A stretch of DNA of 64,000 bases from Phaeobacter gallaeciensis DSM 26640 (GCF_000511385.1 NC_023138.1:191494-255493); one strand, 5' to 3'; numbered from the stretch's first letter, positions 44,360 through 56,405 are shown. The notes: a model not told the origin generated them from the sequence alone. Numbers and translations: made by a program.

Positions 44360-44842
44360 ATGGACCCCATCGGATTTCACGCACACGACCACAGCCACTG
44401 TATCAGCGACGGGATCGCCGTCGCTGATGCACATTGCCGTGCGAATGGTCTGCAGTTCACGCCGGTCCGGCGTCGGGTTTTGGAAATACTGCTGCAGGCC
44501 CATCGCGCCATGGGCGCTTATGATCTGCTGGATATTCTGCGCAGCGAAGGTTTGGGATCGCAGCCACCGATTGCCTATCGGGCGCTGGATTTTCTGGTAA
44601 AAAACGGCTTCGCTCATAAGATTGAACGGCTGAACGCTTTTGTGGCCTGTAGCCACCCTGGTGATGATCATGCCCCGGTCTTTATGATCTGCCGTACGTG
44701 CAATGCGGTTGCCGAGGCACCGTCCCAAACCTCCAACGGTCGCCTTGGAGCCGCCGCGCGTGAAGCGGGGTTTTTGATTGAACGCACGGTAATGGAAGCC
44801 GAAGGCCTCTGCCCCAAATGTCAGACGGACGACGCGCCATGA
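44360..44842 (+). CDS. zur: zinc uptake regulator Zur (Fur family)
   Basis: The product is 160 residues. The DNA-binding wing is TPVRRRVLEILLQAHRAMGAYDLLDILR and PPIAYRALDFLVKNGFAHKIE. Zinc-site residues are in CSHPGDDHAPVFMICRTC and the C-terminal CPKC; the extra N-terminus has HAHDHSHC. It overlaps znuC by ATGA, so it is co-transcribed with the transporter, and lies divergent from znuA. A second Zur-like gene is at 25717. Confidence 0.92.
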   Translation: MDPIGFHAHDHSHCISDGIAVADAHCRANGLQFTPVRRRVLEILLQAHRAMGAYDLLDILRSEGLGSQPPIAYRALDFLVKNGFAHKIERLNAFVACSHPGDDHAPVFMICRTCNAVAEAPSQTSNGRLGAAAREAGFLIERTVMEAEGLCPKCQTDDAP

Positions 44843-45615
44843 GCCTGGTCGAACTTACCGGTGTTAGCGTCAGGCACAACGCCAACCCGGTTCTGCACAA
44901 TGTTAACTTCGCGATTGATCGCGGAGAAATCGTGACCATCGTCGGCCCCAATGGTTCAGGGAAATCAACCTTTCTGCGGACAATTATCGGGGCATTGCGG
45001 CCAACGCTTGGCACTGTGTCCCGGGCGCAGGGGCTGCGCATCGGCTATGTTCCGCAAAAGCTGCATATCGATCCGACCTTGCCTCTCAATGTGCGCCGGT
45101 TTCTGAGCCTGCCGCATTCCGTGTCGGATGCCGCTGCGCAGCAAGCGCTGGAGCAAGCCGGCGCCGGACAGTTGATGAAACGCCAGATGACCAAATTGTC
45201 AGGGGGCCAGTTCCAGCGTGTTCTGCTGGCGCGCGCGTTGCTTTGTAATCCGCAACTGCTGATTTTGGATGAGGCCACGCAGGGGCTGGACCAACCCGGG
45301 TCCGCCGCTTTCTATCAGCAGATCGAACAGCTGCGCCGCGACCTAGGCTGTGCCATTTTAATGGTCAGCCATGAATTACACGTTGTTATGGCCGCCTCCG
45401 ACCGTGTGATTTGCCTCAATGGTCACATCTGTTGCGAAGGCGCCCCCGAACATGTGGCCTCCGCCCCGGAGTATCGCGCTCTTTTCGGGACCGGGACGCA
45501 GGGCGCCCTGGCCCTCTATCGACACGAACACAACCATTCGCACGATCACCGCTGCGGTCACGACCATGCGCATGATCCGCAGACCGCCAATGCCGATATG
45601 ACCGGACCCCACTGA
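44839..45615 (+). CDS. znuC: zinc ABC transporter ATPase ZnuC
   Basis: The product is 258 residues. Walker A is GPNGSGKST, the signature LSGGQFQR, Walker B LLILDEATQGLD, with the H-loop in MVSHELHVV. The C-terminal 30 residues are His-rich (HEHNHSHDHRCGHDHAHD), a feature of ZnuC. The start is coupled to the zur stop by ATGA. Confidence 0.93.
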   Translation: MSLVELTGVSVRHNANPVLHNVNFAIDRGEIVTIVGPNGSGKSTFLRTIIGALRPTLGTVSRAQGLRIGYVPQKLHIDPTLPLNVRRFLSLPHSVSDAAAQQALEQAGAGQLMKRQMTKLSGGQFQRVLLARALLCNPQLLILDEATQGLDQPGSAAFYQQIEQLRRDLGCAILMVSHELHVVMAASDRVICLNGHICCEGAPEHVASAPEYRALFGTGTQGALALYRHEHNHSHDHRCGHDHAHDPQTANADMTGPH

Positions 45616-46412
45616 TGATGATTTTGGACAGCTTTCTGATCCGCGCTGCGCTTGCGGGCGTTGGTGTCGCGATTGCCGCAGCCCCCCTTGGATGTTTTGT
45701 CGTCTGGCGGCGGATGGCCTATTTCGGCGACGCAACCGCACATGCGTCGATCCTGGGGATCGCGCTCGCCCTCAGTTTCGATACGTCAATCTTTGTCGGC
45801 GTACTCGCGATGGCCCTGATCATGGCGACGGTCGTCTCGACACTGAGCGGCAAAGGCTATGCTGTCGACACGCTTCTGGGCGTACTGGCGCATTCGTCTC
45901 TCGCATTCGGCCTCGTGGCGGTGTCCTTTCTGCAAGGCGTGCGGCTTGACCTGATGGCCTATCTCTTTGGCGACATCCTCGCGGTAAATGCCAACGATCT
46001 TATGGTGATCTGGGGCGGTGCCCTCTTGGTAGTGGGGCTGCTGTGGTGGCGCTGGTCGGCATTGCTGACCGCAACGCTGAACCCCGATCTTGCGCATGCA
46101 GCGGGGATTGACCCCCGGCGTGAACAGCTTGTCCTCACCTTGGCTCTGGCGGTCGTGGTAGCAGTTGCGATCAAGGTTGTCGGCGTGTTGCTGATTGCGG
46201 CCCTGCTGATCATCCCGGCGGCAACCGCTCGGCCTTTTGCTGCAACGCCCGAGCGCATGACCATCATCGCAGCGATCACCGGTGCAGTCTCAGCGTTGGG
46301 AGGTTTGCAACTGGCCTTCATGTTCGACACGCCAACCGGCCCAACGATCGTTTGCCTTGCGGCTTGTCTTTTCGCCCTGTCGAGCCTCAAGCAGCTGCTG
46401 AGCAAAACCTGA
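45615..46412 (+). CDS. znuB: zinc ABC transporter permease ZnuB
   Basis: The product is 265 residues, eight to nine membrane segments, of the ABC-3 permease family. Landmarks are PLGCFVVWRRMAYFGDATAHASILGIAL, LLGVLAHSSLAFGLV and VVGVLLIAALLIIPAATA. It shares one base with the znuC stop. Ends the zur-znuC-znuB operon. Confidence 0.94.
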   Translation: MMILDSFLIRAALAGVGVAIAAAPLGCFVVWRRMAYFGDATAHASILGIALALSFDTSIFVGVLAMALIMATVVSTLSGKGYAVDTLLGVLAHSSLAFGLVAVSFLQGVRLDLMAYLFGDILAVNANDLMVIWGGALLVVGLLWWRWSALLTATLNPDLAHAAGIDPRREQLVLTLALAVVVAVAIKVVGVLLIAALLIIPAATARPFAATPERMTIIAAITGAVSALGGLQLAFMFDTPTGPTIVCLAACLFALSSLKQLLSKT

Positions 46413-46539
46413 GCCAAGCCAGCGCGTCACGAAATCACATTCCTATGGCTGGTAGGATATTATAGCACCAGAGGCGCCTCAGATCGCGCAGAAGAATACG
46501 CATGCTGATCTGCCAGATCTCTCCGCCAGCCTGGGGGCG

Positions 46540-48819
<2,280 letters not shown>

Positions 48820-48839
48820 GAGGGTCCCCGGTGAAGGCA

Positions 48840-49679
48840 CTAGAATGCCTGGCTTTGCTCCATCGCATCGCGGATCAGGTCGTAGTCGGAATCAGAGCCC
48901 TGAAGAAAGCCGTTTTTGGACACCCGCCGCACAATCTCTTCGTTTTCTGAGGACAGCATGATCTCACGCATAGCCAGCAGGACATTCTCAGGCAGGGTCG
49001 AGGAGGCCAGCCACGGTTTGGTGACATTGTCAAAACTTGCCAGGACCCGAATCGGAACACCCTTGGCGATCAGTTTTTTGTAGGTACTTTCTTTCAGCGC
49101 ACCGGCAGTGAACTTACCCGCGCCAACAGCCTCTCCTACCAGATCATGACGACCGAGGTAGTCATAGGTGTGCAGATCTCCACTGTCGATTCCGGCCTCC
49201 AATAGATGGCTCTGCGCCAGATAACGTCCAATCGTCGAGAGTTCATCTCCGAAGGCAAAGCTGAGACCCGCGAGGTCCGACAATTCCGTGATCGCACTGT
49301 CGCGGTGAACCACGATGACGCCTTTGAAGCGTTTACGTCCCTTTTTTGACTCCATAGCAACGATCTGGATGCCCGGGTTCTGTTTCATCACGTGCACGTA
49401 AGAGGCAGGTCCAAAACGCGCGAAGTCAACCTCCCCGCTGGCAAGTTGATCGATACCCTCTTGATATTCCTTGGCAACCGTCATCCGAATGACAACTTTT
49501 TCACCCAAGGCCTCCCCCAGACGATTGGACAGAAACGTCAGAAAGGGGCGATATTTCTTGACCGTCACGGTCGGTTTATCCGCAGCATAGGTGCCAAACG
49601 TCAGCGTGATATCAGCGCGGGCGGCCATCGGCGCCAGCACCATCAGCAGGCAGACACAGATCATCGACCAAAGGCGCAT
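48840..49679 (-). CDS. PhnD-like periplasmic binding protein paired with hybrid kinase
   Basis: The product is 279 residues from the ATG at 49679, which has AAGGG upstream and starts a signal peptide ([14 protein letters not shown]). The chain is a phosphate/phosphonate/phosphite-type family 12 binding protein: [47 protein letters not shown] and [21 protein letters not shown]. No ABC transporter adjoins it. Binding proteins of this type beside a kinase usually act as periplasmic sensors. The longer frame (to 49772) is less likely. Confidence 0.82.
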   Translation of the reverse strand: MRLWSMICVCLLMVLAPMAARADITLTFGTYAADKPTVTVKKYRPFLTFLSNRLGEALGEKVVIRMTVAKEYQEGIDQLASGEVDFARFGPASYVHVMKQNPGIQIVAMESKKGRKRFKGVIVVHRDSAITELSDLAGLSFAFGDELSTIGRYLAQSHLLEAGIDSGDLHTYDYLGRHDLVGEAVGAGKFTAGALKESTYKKLIAKGVPIRVLASFDNVTKPWLASSTLPENVLLAMREIMLSSENEEIVRRVSKNGFLQGSDSDYDLIRDAMEQSQAF

Positions 49680-49947
49680 GACACCCTTAGGTCCACAGTG
49701 ATATTTCCAAGCGGTTGGCATCATCTTCTCCAGTCTGAATCCGGACGCGGCCGGTTCGGTGAATCCACGCATTTGTTTACCCTGAATAGTGAGAAAATTT
49801 GGTTAAGTGATCCTGAAATAGTATAAATAATTTTATGGCTCGCTCTCGGCGCAGTCTAAATATTAACGTTTCAGTAACGATTTCAGCGCTCTTTTGTAAA
49901 ATTCGTCACAAATTTGAAGATCGGGCACAAGCCCGGCAGGACCTCCC
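49680..49947. promoter_or_regulatory. divergent promoter region between sensor pair and fusion gene
   Basis: The region is AT-rich between 49785 and 49900. Two TTTCAG direct repeats (49869, 49881; 12 bp apart) could be a response-regulator site, TTAA-N7-GTAA at 49863 resembles a CtrA site with one mismatch, and CGGGC-acaa-GCCCG (49922-49935) is a small hairpin just before the ribosome-binding site of the fusion gene. Confidence 0.35.
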
Positions 49948-52900
49948 GTGATACAAAAATGCACTCGCTTCCACACACCCGTTTCTCGCCTGTCGTTGGC
50001 GGTTCTCTTCTCGTCGGTGCTGGCGCCCGCAGCGGCTTGGGCCATTCCCTCGCCGGAGCTGGTAATCGGGTCGGTGTCCTCCCTGTCGCAGGTACTTGCG
50101 GTCGGGGTTGCAATGGTGTCCGGCCTCGGCGCTGTAGTCGCGGCCAAACTTGGCTTGCAACCAAAGGGCAAGGCCGAAGCAAAGCGATATCCGATCAAGC
50201 TGATCACCGGTCTCCTGCTTGCAGCGCTGGCATTGGCGATGTTGAATTACTGGCAGTTCACGACCCAGCGCGCGGCCGAACAGGCCCGCCTGCAGGCCAC
50301 CCTGATGCGGCCTGCGCAATTCGACGGCACCAAGATCAAGGATGCGACGCTCAAAGAAACCAGTTTTTCGCGCCAGTCGGACCATCCGTTGGCCATGTCG
50401 ACCGCTGATGCCGCTGCCGCGCTCGACGATGGCCAAACATTATTCTACGATATCCGAGAAACCGGTGAGAACGCCATGGGCACCCTGCCCGGCGCGACCC
50501 ACATCCGTTTCCCTGACTTCCTGCAATCGCGCCCAGTTCAACCGGGCCAAAAGGTCGTGCTGTTCTGTCACAATGGCAACCGAAGTTCAGAGACTTGCGC
50601 CAAACTGGCAGCGATGGGCATTGATTGCAGCTTCATCGCGGGTGGCATCGAAAAATGGATCGTTGAGGGGCGGGATTTCTCCGACAAAGATGTAAAAACC
50701 CTCTCCGATCTGCGCGCGATCCCGGAGTACCCCGGCCGCGATGTTCTCCTCAGCACCGCCGATTTCACCGACTTGATGAACACCGAAGACCTGCAAATCG
50801 TCGATACGCGTTATCCTGGCGACTTTGAGTCCGGCCATCTGCCAGGTGCAGTCAATATTCCGATCCGCAAGATGACCACCGCCGATCTGATGCAACGCAT
50901 CAGTGAGCTGGATCCCAGCAAACCAACACTGGCCGCCTGCTATGATCGCCGCAGTTGTTTCATGAGCCAAGTTCTGGGTCTGGAGCTGTCCCAAAAAGGT
51001 TTCGATTTCCGAGGGCGGTACACGTTGCCCTGGGAGTATTTTATTGCACCCGCTCCCAAACCGCATGTTCAGGCCTGGCTTGCCGACCAGCAAAGTGGCC
51101 TTTGGGACAAGGCGATCTCCGGCCTCGCGACCGCCCTCCTCTGGGTGCATGAACGCAGCCATATCCTCCTTGGCCTGCTGGCGCTGTCGCTGGTCACCCG
51201 GATTATGATCCTGCCTGTCGCCCTGAAATCCGAGCGTGACCAGATCACCACCGCCGAAACTGCGGATGAGATGAAGGCGCTGAAAGAACGACTGGCCGAT
51301 GATCCCGTACGCAAGGCTCGTGCAGTGCAGGCGTTTTATGCCGACAAAGGCCTGACACCGATGAGAAACCTCACCGCATTGTTGTTCCTACCGGTGATGA
51401 TGCTGGGAGTCTCCGCCGCACAGGAAGCCAGCGCCAGCCTGCAGACGCCGTTCCTGTGGATGGCAGACCTCGGCCTGCCCGATCCGCTGTTCATCATGCC
51501 GGTTCTGTTCTGCGGGCTTGCCGCCGTCTACCTGCTGTGGGCCGTCGCCAAAACCAAGCGCCAGAAACTGCTTTGGATGGTGCTGGGCATGCCCGCGCTC
51601 TTTGCGATGGTGTTCAGCCTTTCGGGCGCCGCCAACGCCTACCTCTGCTTCAGCCTGACGCTGTTGCTGGTGCAGCGCGCCTATGTGACAGGCATGCACC
51701 GCCAGCTTGGCGACGCCATCGCCTTGCGCGCCCACAAGCGCCGCCTTGCCAGGCTGCCCCGCGGCGTGATCCCGATGGGCTACACCGAGGAGCTGGAACA
51801 CGCCGGTAACAAGGCCCTGCGCCTGTCGATCCTGCGCAACGCAGGCCTGCCGGTGCCCGGCGGCGTGATCGTGCGCTCTGATGCGATCCACGACTACCGC
51901 GACATGTCCGAGGCCAAGAAAGACGCATTTGCAGCCAAGGTCTTCGGCCTGGCTGGCGGCAAACCGGTCGCCGTGCGCTCCTCTGCCAGCAATGAGGACG
52001 GCGCTGATCAGAGTTTTGCCGGGGTTTTCGAATCCGTCCTCGACGTGACCGCCGATACCATGCGCGCAGCCCTTGATGAGGTGGTGACCAGCTTCTCCTC
52101 AGACCGCGCCGCCAGCTACGCAGGGGACGGCGACAGCACCGATCAGGGCAATATCGTGGTGCAGGAAATGGTGCAGGCAGAATATGCCGGAGTCCTGTTC
52201 ACCCAGGACCCCATGGCGCCGGGCATGTGCATGATCGAATGGGTCGAAGGCTGCGGAGAGGATCTGGTCTCCGGGCGCGTCACCCCCACCAGCCTGCGCT
52301 TTGGCCGCTACACAGGATTGCCTGCATCCGAGGATCAGGACCAGACGCTGGACATGGCGCCACTTCTGGCGCTTGGGCAACAGATCGAAGAGACCTTTGG
52401 TGCTCCGCAGGACGTGGAGTGGGCCTATGCCAACGGTCAATTCCAGATCGTGCAAAGCCGCGACATCACCACGCTATCCCTGGGTACCGAAAAAGAGCAG
52501 ACCCGCCTGGCCGAATGGCGTGATGTCCTGGACCACTACGCGGACGCCGATCCGGACCAGACCATTCTGGAGCAGGACGAAATGTCAGAGGTTCTGCCCC
52601 GCCCGACACCCTTGTCATTCTCGCTGATGGGCAGCCTCTGGTCTCCGGGTGGCAGTGTCGATCTGGCCTGCCGCGCCTTGTCGGTACCCTACAATCTGCC
52701 CGAAGGCCGCGCCGGTCATCTGGTGAACCTCTTCGGCAAGACCTACGTCGATGTAGACCTCAAGGAGCAGATGACGCTGAAGTTGACCGCGACCAAGGCC
52801 AAGCAACTGCGCAAACAGGCCCGTCCGATGATTGATCGCTTCCATGCGGAGGTTCTGCCGCAGCTCAGCGATCAACTGGCGTTCTGGCAGGCCGTGGACT

Positions 52901-53973
52901 ACGCCGCCCTGCCGCTGCCCAAACAGCTGGAGGCGATTGCGACGCTGCGCGACCTCTTTGTCACAGACATCTATGTCGAAGCTGAGAAGGTGAATATCAT
53001 CGCGGGCTTTACCATGGGCGAGGCCAGCGCCGCCGCGGCAGGTGACCCCGCGCTGCGTGCACATCTGATGCATGCCGAGCTGCCTAATGCACCGTCCAGC
53101 CTACTTGCGTCCTGCACAGGTCCGATGGCGGAAAGCCGCGCACAGTTTCTGATGGGGCACCGGTCCATATTCGACTATGAGCTGTCGACACCCCGCTATA
53201 GCGAAGCGCCGAACCTGCTCACCTCGCTGCTTGATGGATCCGTCGAGCCGATCAGTGGAGCCGTTACGCCACCGGCAAACCTGCCGGAGGATCTGAACGA
53301 GACGCTGGATCTCGCGATTGCCTATCAGGATCTGAAAGAACAGGCTAAGCACGAAGCCCTGCGGATTTTGGCGGAGCTGCGTCGCGCGCTGCTGGCGCTG
53401 GGATCTGCAACCGGTCTGGAAGAGCTAATCTTCTATCTGACAATGGACGAAATCGCAGCGGGAGACTGGGACCAGCCCACAGCGCTGAAAGATCACGCCG
53501 CAGCCCGCAAGCACAATGAGGAGTTGCGCAAGCCGTCCGCGCCGACCGCTGTCAGTCTCACGCTGCGCGACTGTGAACTGTTGTCGCTCGGGGCGCAGGC
53601 GGGATCCGGTGATGGCAGCCTCGGCGGCACCTGCGTCGCGGGTAGCGGCAGTGTTGAGGCCCGCGTGTTCTGGGTGGAAGACGAAACCGCCATTGGTCCT
53701 GATGTGTTTGACGGTTTTCAGGACGGCGATATCCTCGCCTGCCGCATGATCAATCCCGCTTGGCTGCCATATGTGCAGCGGTCAGGAGCTGTCCTCAGCG
53801 AAGTTGGCGGCTGGCTGAGCCACATGGCGATTGTCGCGCGGGAGAAGGACATTCTGATGCTGGTCGCTTGCAAAGGGCTCGACCAGCTGGCCCATGGTGA
53901 GCTGATCACTGTGGCAGAGGATGGATCGATCACGCAAAGCGGTGCGGCTACGCTACAAGCGGCATCGGCCTGA
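49948..53973 (+). CDS. rhodanese-rhodanese-YidC/Oxa1-dikinase fusion protein
   Basis: The product is 1341 residues from a GTG at 49948 with AGGA upstream. Domains in order: signal peptide or membrane segment 1-32; two more membrane segments about 38-65 and 84-102; rhodanese 1 (about 145-240, Cys207 in CHNGNRSS); rhodanese 2 (about 265-375, Cys331 in CYDRRSC); a YidC/Oxa1 insertase core (about 400-605: LVTRIMILPVALKSERDQ with groove-like Arg418, DKGLTPMRN, FLWMADLGLPDPLFIMP); a PEP-synthase/PPDK-type ATP-grasp domain (about 620-850, VAVRSSASNEDG at 674-685); a central region beginning SEVLPRPTPLSF; and a swivelling phospho-His domain with His1292 in GGWLSHMAIVARE. There is no C-terminal PEP-binding barrel, so the order ATP-grasp/central/His resembles rifampicin phosphotransferases. 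Predicted topology puts rhodaneses in the periplasm and the kinase in the cytoplasm. Function unknown. Confidence 0.9.
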   Translation: MIQKCTRFHTPVSRLSLAVLFSSVLAPAAAWAIPSPELVIGSVSSLSQVLAVGVAMVSGLGAVVAAKLGLQPKGKAEAKRYPIKLITGLLLAALALAMLNYWQFTTQRAAEQARLQATLMRPAQFDGTKIKDATLKETSFSRQSDHPLAMSTADAAAALDDGQTLFYDIRETGENAMGTLPGATHIRFPDFLQSRPVQPGQKVVLFCHNGNRSSETCAKLAAMGIDCSFIAGGIEKWIVEGRDFSDKDVKTLSDLRAIPEYPGRDVLLSTADFTDLMNTEDLQIVDTRYPGDFESGHLPGAVNIPIRKMTTADLMQRISELDPSKPTLAACYDRRSCFMSQVLGLELSQKGFDFRGRYTLPWEYFIAPAPKPHVQAWLADQQSGLWDKAISGLATALLWVHERSHILLGLLALSLVTRIMILPVALKSERDQITTAETADEMKALKERLADDPVRKARAVQAFYADKGLTPMRNLTALLFLPVMMLGVSAAQEASASLQTPFLWMADLGLPDPLFIMPVLFCGLAAVYLLWAVAKTKRQKLLWMVLGMPALFAMVFSLSGAANAYLCFSLTLLLVQRAYVTGMHRQLGDAIALRAHKRRLARLPRGVIPMGYTEELEHAGNKALRLSILRNAGLPVPGGVIVRSDAIHDYRDMSEAKKDAFAAKVFGLAGGKPVAVRSSASNEDGADQSFAGVFESVLDVTADTMRAALDEVVTSFSSDRAASYAGDGDSTDQGNIVVQEMVQAEYAGVLFTQDPMAPGMCMIEWVEGCGEDLVSGRVTPTSLRFGRYTGLPASEDQDQTLDMAPLLALGQQIEETFGAPQDVEWAYANGQFQIVQSRDITTLSLGTEKEQTRLAEWRDVLDHYADADPDQTILEQDEMSEVLPRPTPLSFSLMGSLWSPGGSVDLACRALSVPYNLPEGRAGHLVNLFGKTYVDVDLKEQMTLKLTATKAKQLRKQARPMIDRFHAEVLPQLSDQLAFWQAVDYAALPLPKQLEAIATLRDLFVTDIYVEAEKVNIIAGFTMGEASAAAAGDPALRAHLMHAELPNAPSSLLASCTGPMAESRAQFLMGHRSIFDYELSTPRYSEAPNLLTSLLDGSVEPISGAVTPPANLPEDLNETLDLAIAYQDLKEQAKHEALRILAELRRALLALGSATGLEELIFYLTMDEIAAGDWDQPTALKDHAAARKHNEELRKPSAPTAVSLTLRDCELLSLGAQAGSGDGSLGGTCVAGSGSVEARVFWVEDETAIGPDVFDGFQDGDILACRMINPAWLPYVQRSGAVLSEVGGWLSHMAIVAREKDILMLVACKGLDQLAHGELITVAEDGSITQSGAATLQAASA

Positions 53974-53984
53974 TATCAAACGCG

Positions 53985-54041
53985 TCTGCCCCCGCCGCGC
54001 CGCTCAGACAGCATGGCGGGGGCAGAAACATATGTTCTGCC
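53985..54041 (+). other. mutually exclusive hairpins between fusion gene and RpiR gene
   Basis: TCTGCCCCCGCC (53985-53996) pairs perfectly with GGCGGGGGCAGA (54015-54026), a 12-bp stem with an 18-nt loop. The same GGCAGA can instead pair with TCTGCC at 54036-54041, in a near-perfect palindrome around ACATATGT. The first stem may terminate or protect the fusion mRNA, although no T-run follows; the palindrome may be the RpiR operator. Confidence 0.6.
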
Positions 54042-54077
54042 TTGCACATTATCACACAAATGGTCTGAACTACCGGG

Positions 54078-54986
54078 ATGGACCCACATCTTGATCCCCG
54101 ACAGACCCACCGCCTGCTGGCGAAGTTGAAGGCTGATATTGACCAGCTGCCACAAGCCCTCTCGGTGGCAGCGAAATACATCATCGACACCCCCGGCGAC
54201 TTCGGGCTTGATCCAATCCGTGTCTCCGCAACCAAGGCCGGAATCAGCGCCAATTCTCTGGTCCGACTGGCCGCGCATCTTGGTTTTGACAGTTTCGAAG
54301 CCCTGCGCGCGCCGTTTCGTGCCGCCTTGACCACCGAACGCGAGGGCGGTCTGGGGCTTGGTTGGCTGGATCGGTTGGAACAGGCCCCCGACACCACCCG
54401 TCACGGTCGCATCGCCCGCAATGAGGTGAACATCGTGGCCCGCTCCCTGCGGCTGATGACCCCGGACCGGACCGCTGCCATTGTCACCGCGCTCACCTCC
54501 GCGCGGCGCTGCTATGTGACCGCGACCCGGGCCAGCTACGCGCTGGCCTATTATTTCCACTACGTCGGGCGCATGGCCTTGCCCAGTCTGGATCTGGTGC
54601 CTCGTCACATGGGTGCTGCGGTTGATGAGCTGATGGATATCGAGGCAGAGGATTGTCTGGTTGCCATGACGTTCGCCCCTTATTCCTCCGAAACGCTACA
54701 GGCCCTGCGGCTGGCCCGCAACAAAGGGGCGACGCTGATCCTGATCTCTGACAGCGAAGTTATCGCGCCGGGACTAAAGCCGGACCACCTGTTATTGATT
54801 GCGGATAACGCGTTGCACCCCTTTGGCGGCTACGCTGGCGCAATGGCGGTGCTTGATTGTCTCTTGACCCATCTTGTCGATGCCGGTGGCGAAGACGCAC
54901 AGAACCGGATCCGCCGCTATGAGGCCCTGCGCGAAGACACCGGCGCCTATTGGCGCGGGGGCAAGCTGCCAAAGGTGCCAAAATAG
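54078..54986 (+). CDS. RpiR/MurR-family transcriptional regulator
   Basis: The product is 302 residues. The N-terminal helix-turn-helix of RpiR type covers about 15-90 (PIRVSATKAGISANSLVRLAAHLGFDSFEALRA is split by the recognition helix). A SIS sugar-phosphate-binding domain follows (about 130-260: RRCYVTATRASYALAYYF, VAMTFAPYSSETLQALRLARNKGATLILISDS). Such regulators sense phosphosugars or related metabolites. It is 104 bp downstream of the fusion gene, same strand, behind a palindrome; it may regulate that gene or itself. Confidence 0.87.
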   Translation: MDPHLDPRQTHRLLAKLKADIDQLPQALSVAAKYIIDTPGDFGLDPIRVSATKAGISANSLVRLAAHLGFDSFEALRAPFRAALTTEREGGLGLGWLDRLEQAPDTTRHGRIARNEVNIVARSLRLMTPDRTAAIVTALTSARRCYVTATRASYALAYYFHYVGRMALPSLDLVPRHMGAAVDELMDIEAEDCLVAMTFAPYSSETLQALRLARNKGATLILISDSEVIAPGLKPDHLLLIADNALHPFGGYAGAMAVLDCLLTHLVDAGGEDAQNRIRRYEALREDTGAYWRGGKLPKVPK

Positions 54987-55011
54987 TTCAGTTCGGAGAC
55001 TAAGCCGCCGT

Positions 55012-56283
55012 TCAGAGCCGCAGGTCTGACTGATCCGGTGTCAGCACATACTTCAGATCATAGAGCAGCGCGCCAGGTCGGCCCAAAGCACGGATCTGCG
55101 CAGCACCCATGTCGCGGAACTCCTGATGGGCAACCGCCAGGACCATGCCATCATAACTGCCCGCCTGCGGCTTCTCGACAAGTTCCACGCCGTATTCAGC
55201 CCGTGCTTCATCAGGGTCAGCGTGGGGATCATGGACATCTACTGCAAGGCCGTATTCCTCAAAGCAGCGCACCACATCAATCACCCGTGTATTGCGCAGA
55301 TCCGGGCAGTTTTCCTTGAATGTCAGCCCCATCACCAGCACCCGTGCATCGGCAACCGCCATCTTCCGTTTCAGCATGGACTTGACCAACTGGCTGGCAA
55401 CATAAGATCCCATACCGTCATTCAAACGCCGCCCGGCTAGCAGAATCTCCGGGTGATAGCCCAGCTGTTCTGCCTTGTGGGTCAGGTAATACGGGTCGAC
55501 ACCAATACAGTGACCGCCCACCAGCCCCGGGCGAAAGTTGAGAAAATTCCACTTCGTCCCCGCCGCGCGCAGCACTGCTTCGGTATCGATATCCATGCGA
55601 TTGAAAATCTTGGCCAGCTCATTGATCAGCGCGATGTTGATATCACGTTGGCTGTTCTCGATCACCTTGGCGGCCTCGGCCACGCGAATGCTCTCGGCCT
55701 TGTGGGTGCCCGCCGTCACTATCTCACGGTATAGCGCGTCAACACGCTCCGCTGTCTCAGGCGTTGAGCCGGAGGTGACTTTGACGATGTCCGGCAGGCG
55801 GCGCGTCTTGTCACCGGGGTTGATCCGCTCCGGACTATAGCCCGCATAGAAATCGCGGTTGAATGTCAGTCCGGACAGCTGCTCTAGAACTGGCACGCAC
55901 TCCTCTTCAGTGGCGCCGGGATAGACGGTGGATTCATAGATCACCAGATCGCCGGGTTTCAGCACCCGCCCAACCGTCTCAGACGCACGCAGCAAGGGCG
56001 TCAAATCCGGGCGGCGGCTGTCGTCGATCGGGGTTGGCACCGTCACGATGAAGACCGTGCAATCGGCAATCTCTGCCGGGTTAGTGGTCAGTGTCAGATG
56101 CGCAGCGCTGGACAGGGCCTCGGAACTGATTTCGCGGGTGCTGTCGTCACCGACGCGCAACGCGTCAATACGCTCGGCGCTGATATCAAACCCGACCACA
56201 GGACGGGATTTGCCAAACTCAACCGCCAGCGGCAGCCCGACATAGCCAAGCCCAATCACGCAAATCCGTTCTGTCCCGCTCAT
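55012..56283 (-). CDS. nucleotide-sugar 6-dehydrogenase, TviB/WbpO type
   Basis: The product is 423 residues. The NAD-binding motif is [27 protein letters not shown] follows, the catalytic Cys is in [24 protein letters not shown], and the C-terminal domain has [17 protein letters not shown]. These marks fit UDP-N-acetyl-hexosamine dehydrogenases of the TviB/WbpO group rather than plain UDP-glucose dehydrogenase. They make UDP-uronic acids for surface polysaccharides. It stands alone here, with no glycan genes next to it. Confidence 0.9.
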   Translation of the reverse strand: MSGTERICVIGLGYVGLPLAVEFGKSRPVVGFDISAERIDALRVGDDSTREISSEALSSAAHLTLTTNPAEIADCTVFIVTVPTPIDDSRRPDLTPLLRASETVGRVLKPGDLVIYESTVYPGATEEECVPVLEQLSGLTFNRDFYAGYSPERINPGDKTRRLPDIVKVTSGSTPETAERVDALYREIVTAGTHKAESIRVAEAAKVIENSQRDINIALINELAKIFNRMDIDTEAVLRAAGTKWNFLNFRPGLVGGHCIGVDPYYLTHKAEQLGYHPEILLAGRRLNDGMGSYVASQLVKSMLKRKMAVADARVLVMGLTFKENCPDLRNTRVIDVVRCFEEYGLAVDVHDPHADPDEARAEYGVELVEKPQAGSYDGMVLAVAHQEFRDMGAAQIRALGRPGALLYDLKYVLTPDQSDLRL

Positions 56284-56368
56284 GCCGCTGCCTCAATGGT
56301 CTTTGTCCGCCCGATTGCCTTTCATAAGGGGCCTCAGCGCCAAGTTTCAACCATGCGCGGTCAGATCC

Positions 56369-56384
56369 CTCCCGAAACCGGGAG
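56369..56384 (-). terminator. hairpin downstream of ddaH
   Basis: CTCCCG-AAAC-CGGGAG forms a 6-bp stem 21 bp past the ddaH stop. There is no T-run, so intrinsic termination is uncertain. Confidence 0.35.
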
Positions 56385-56405
56385 AGATCCACGTTTAGGG
56401 CTGCT

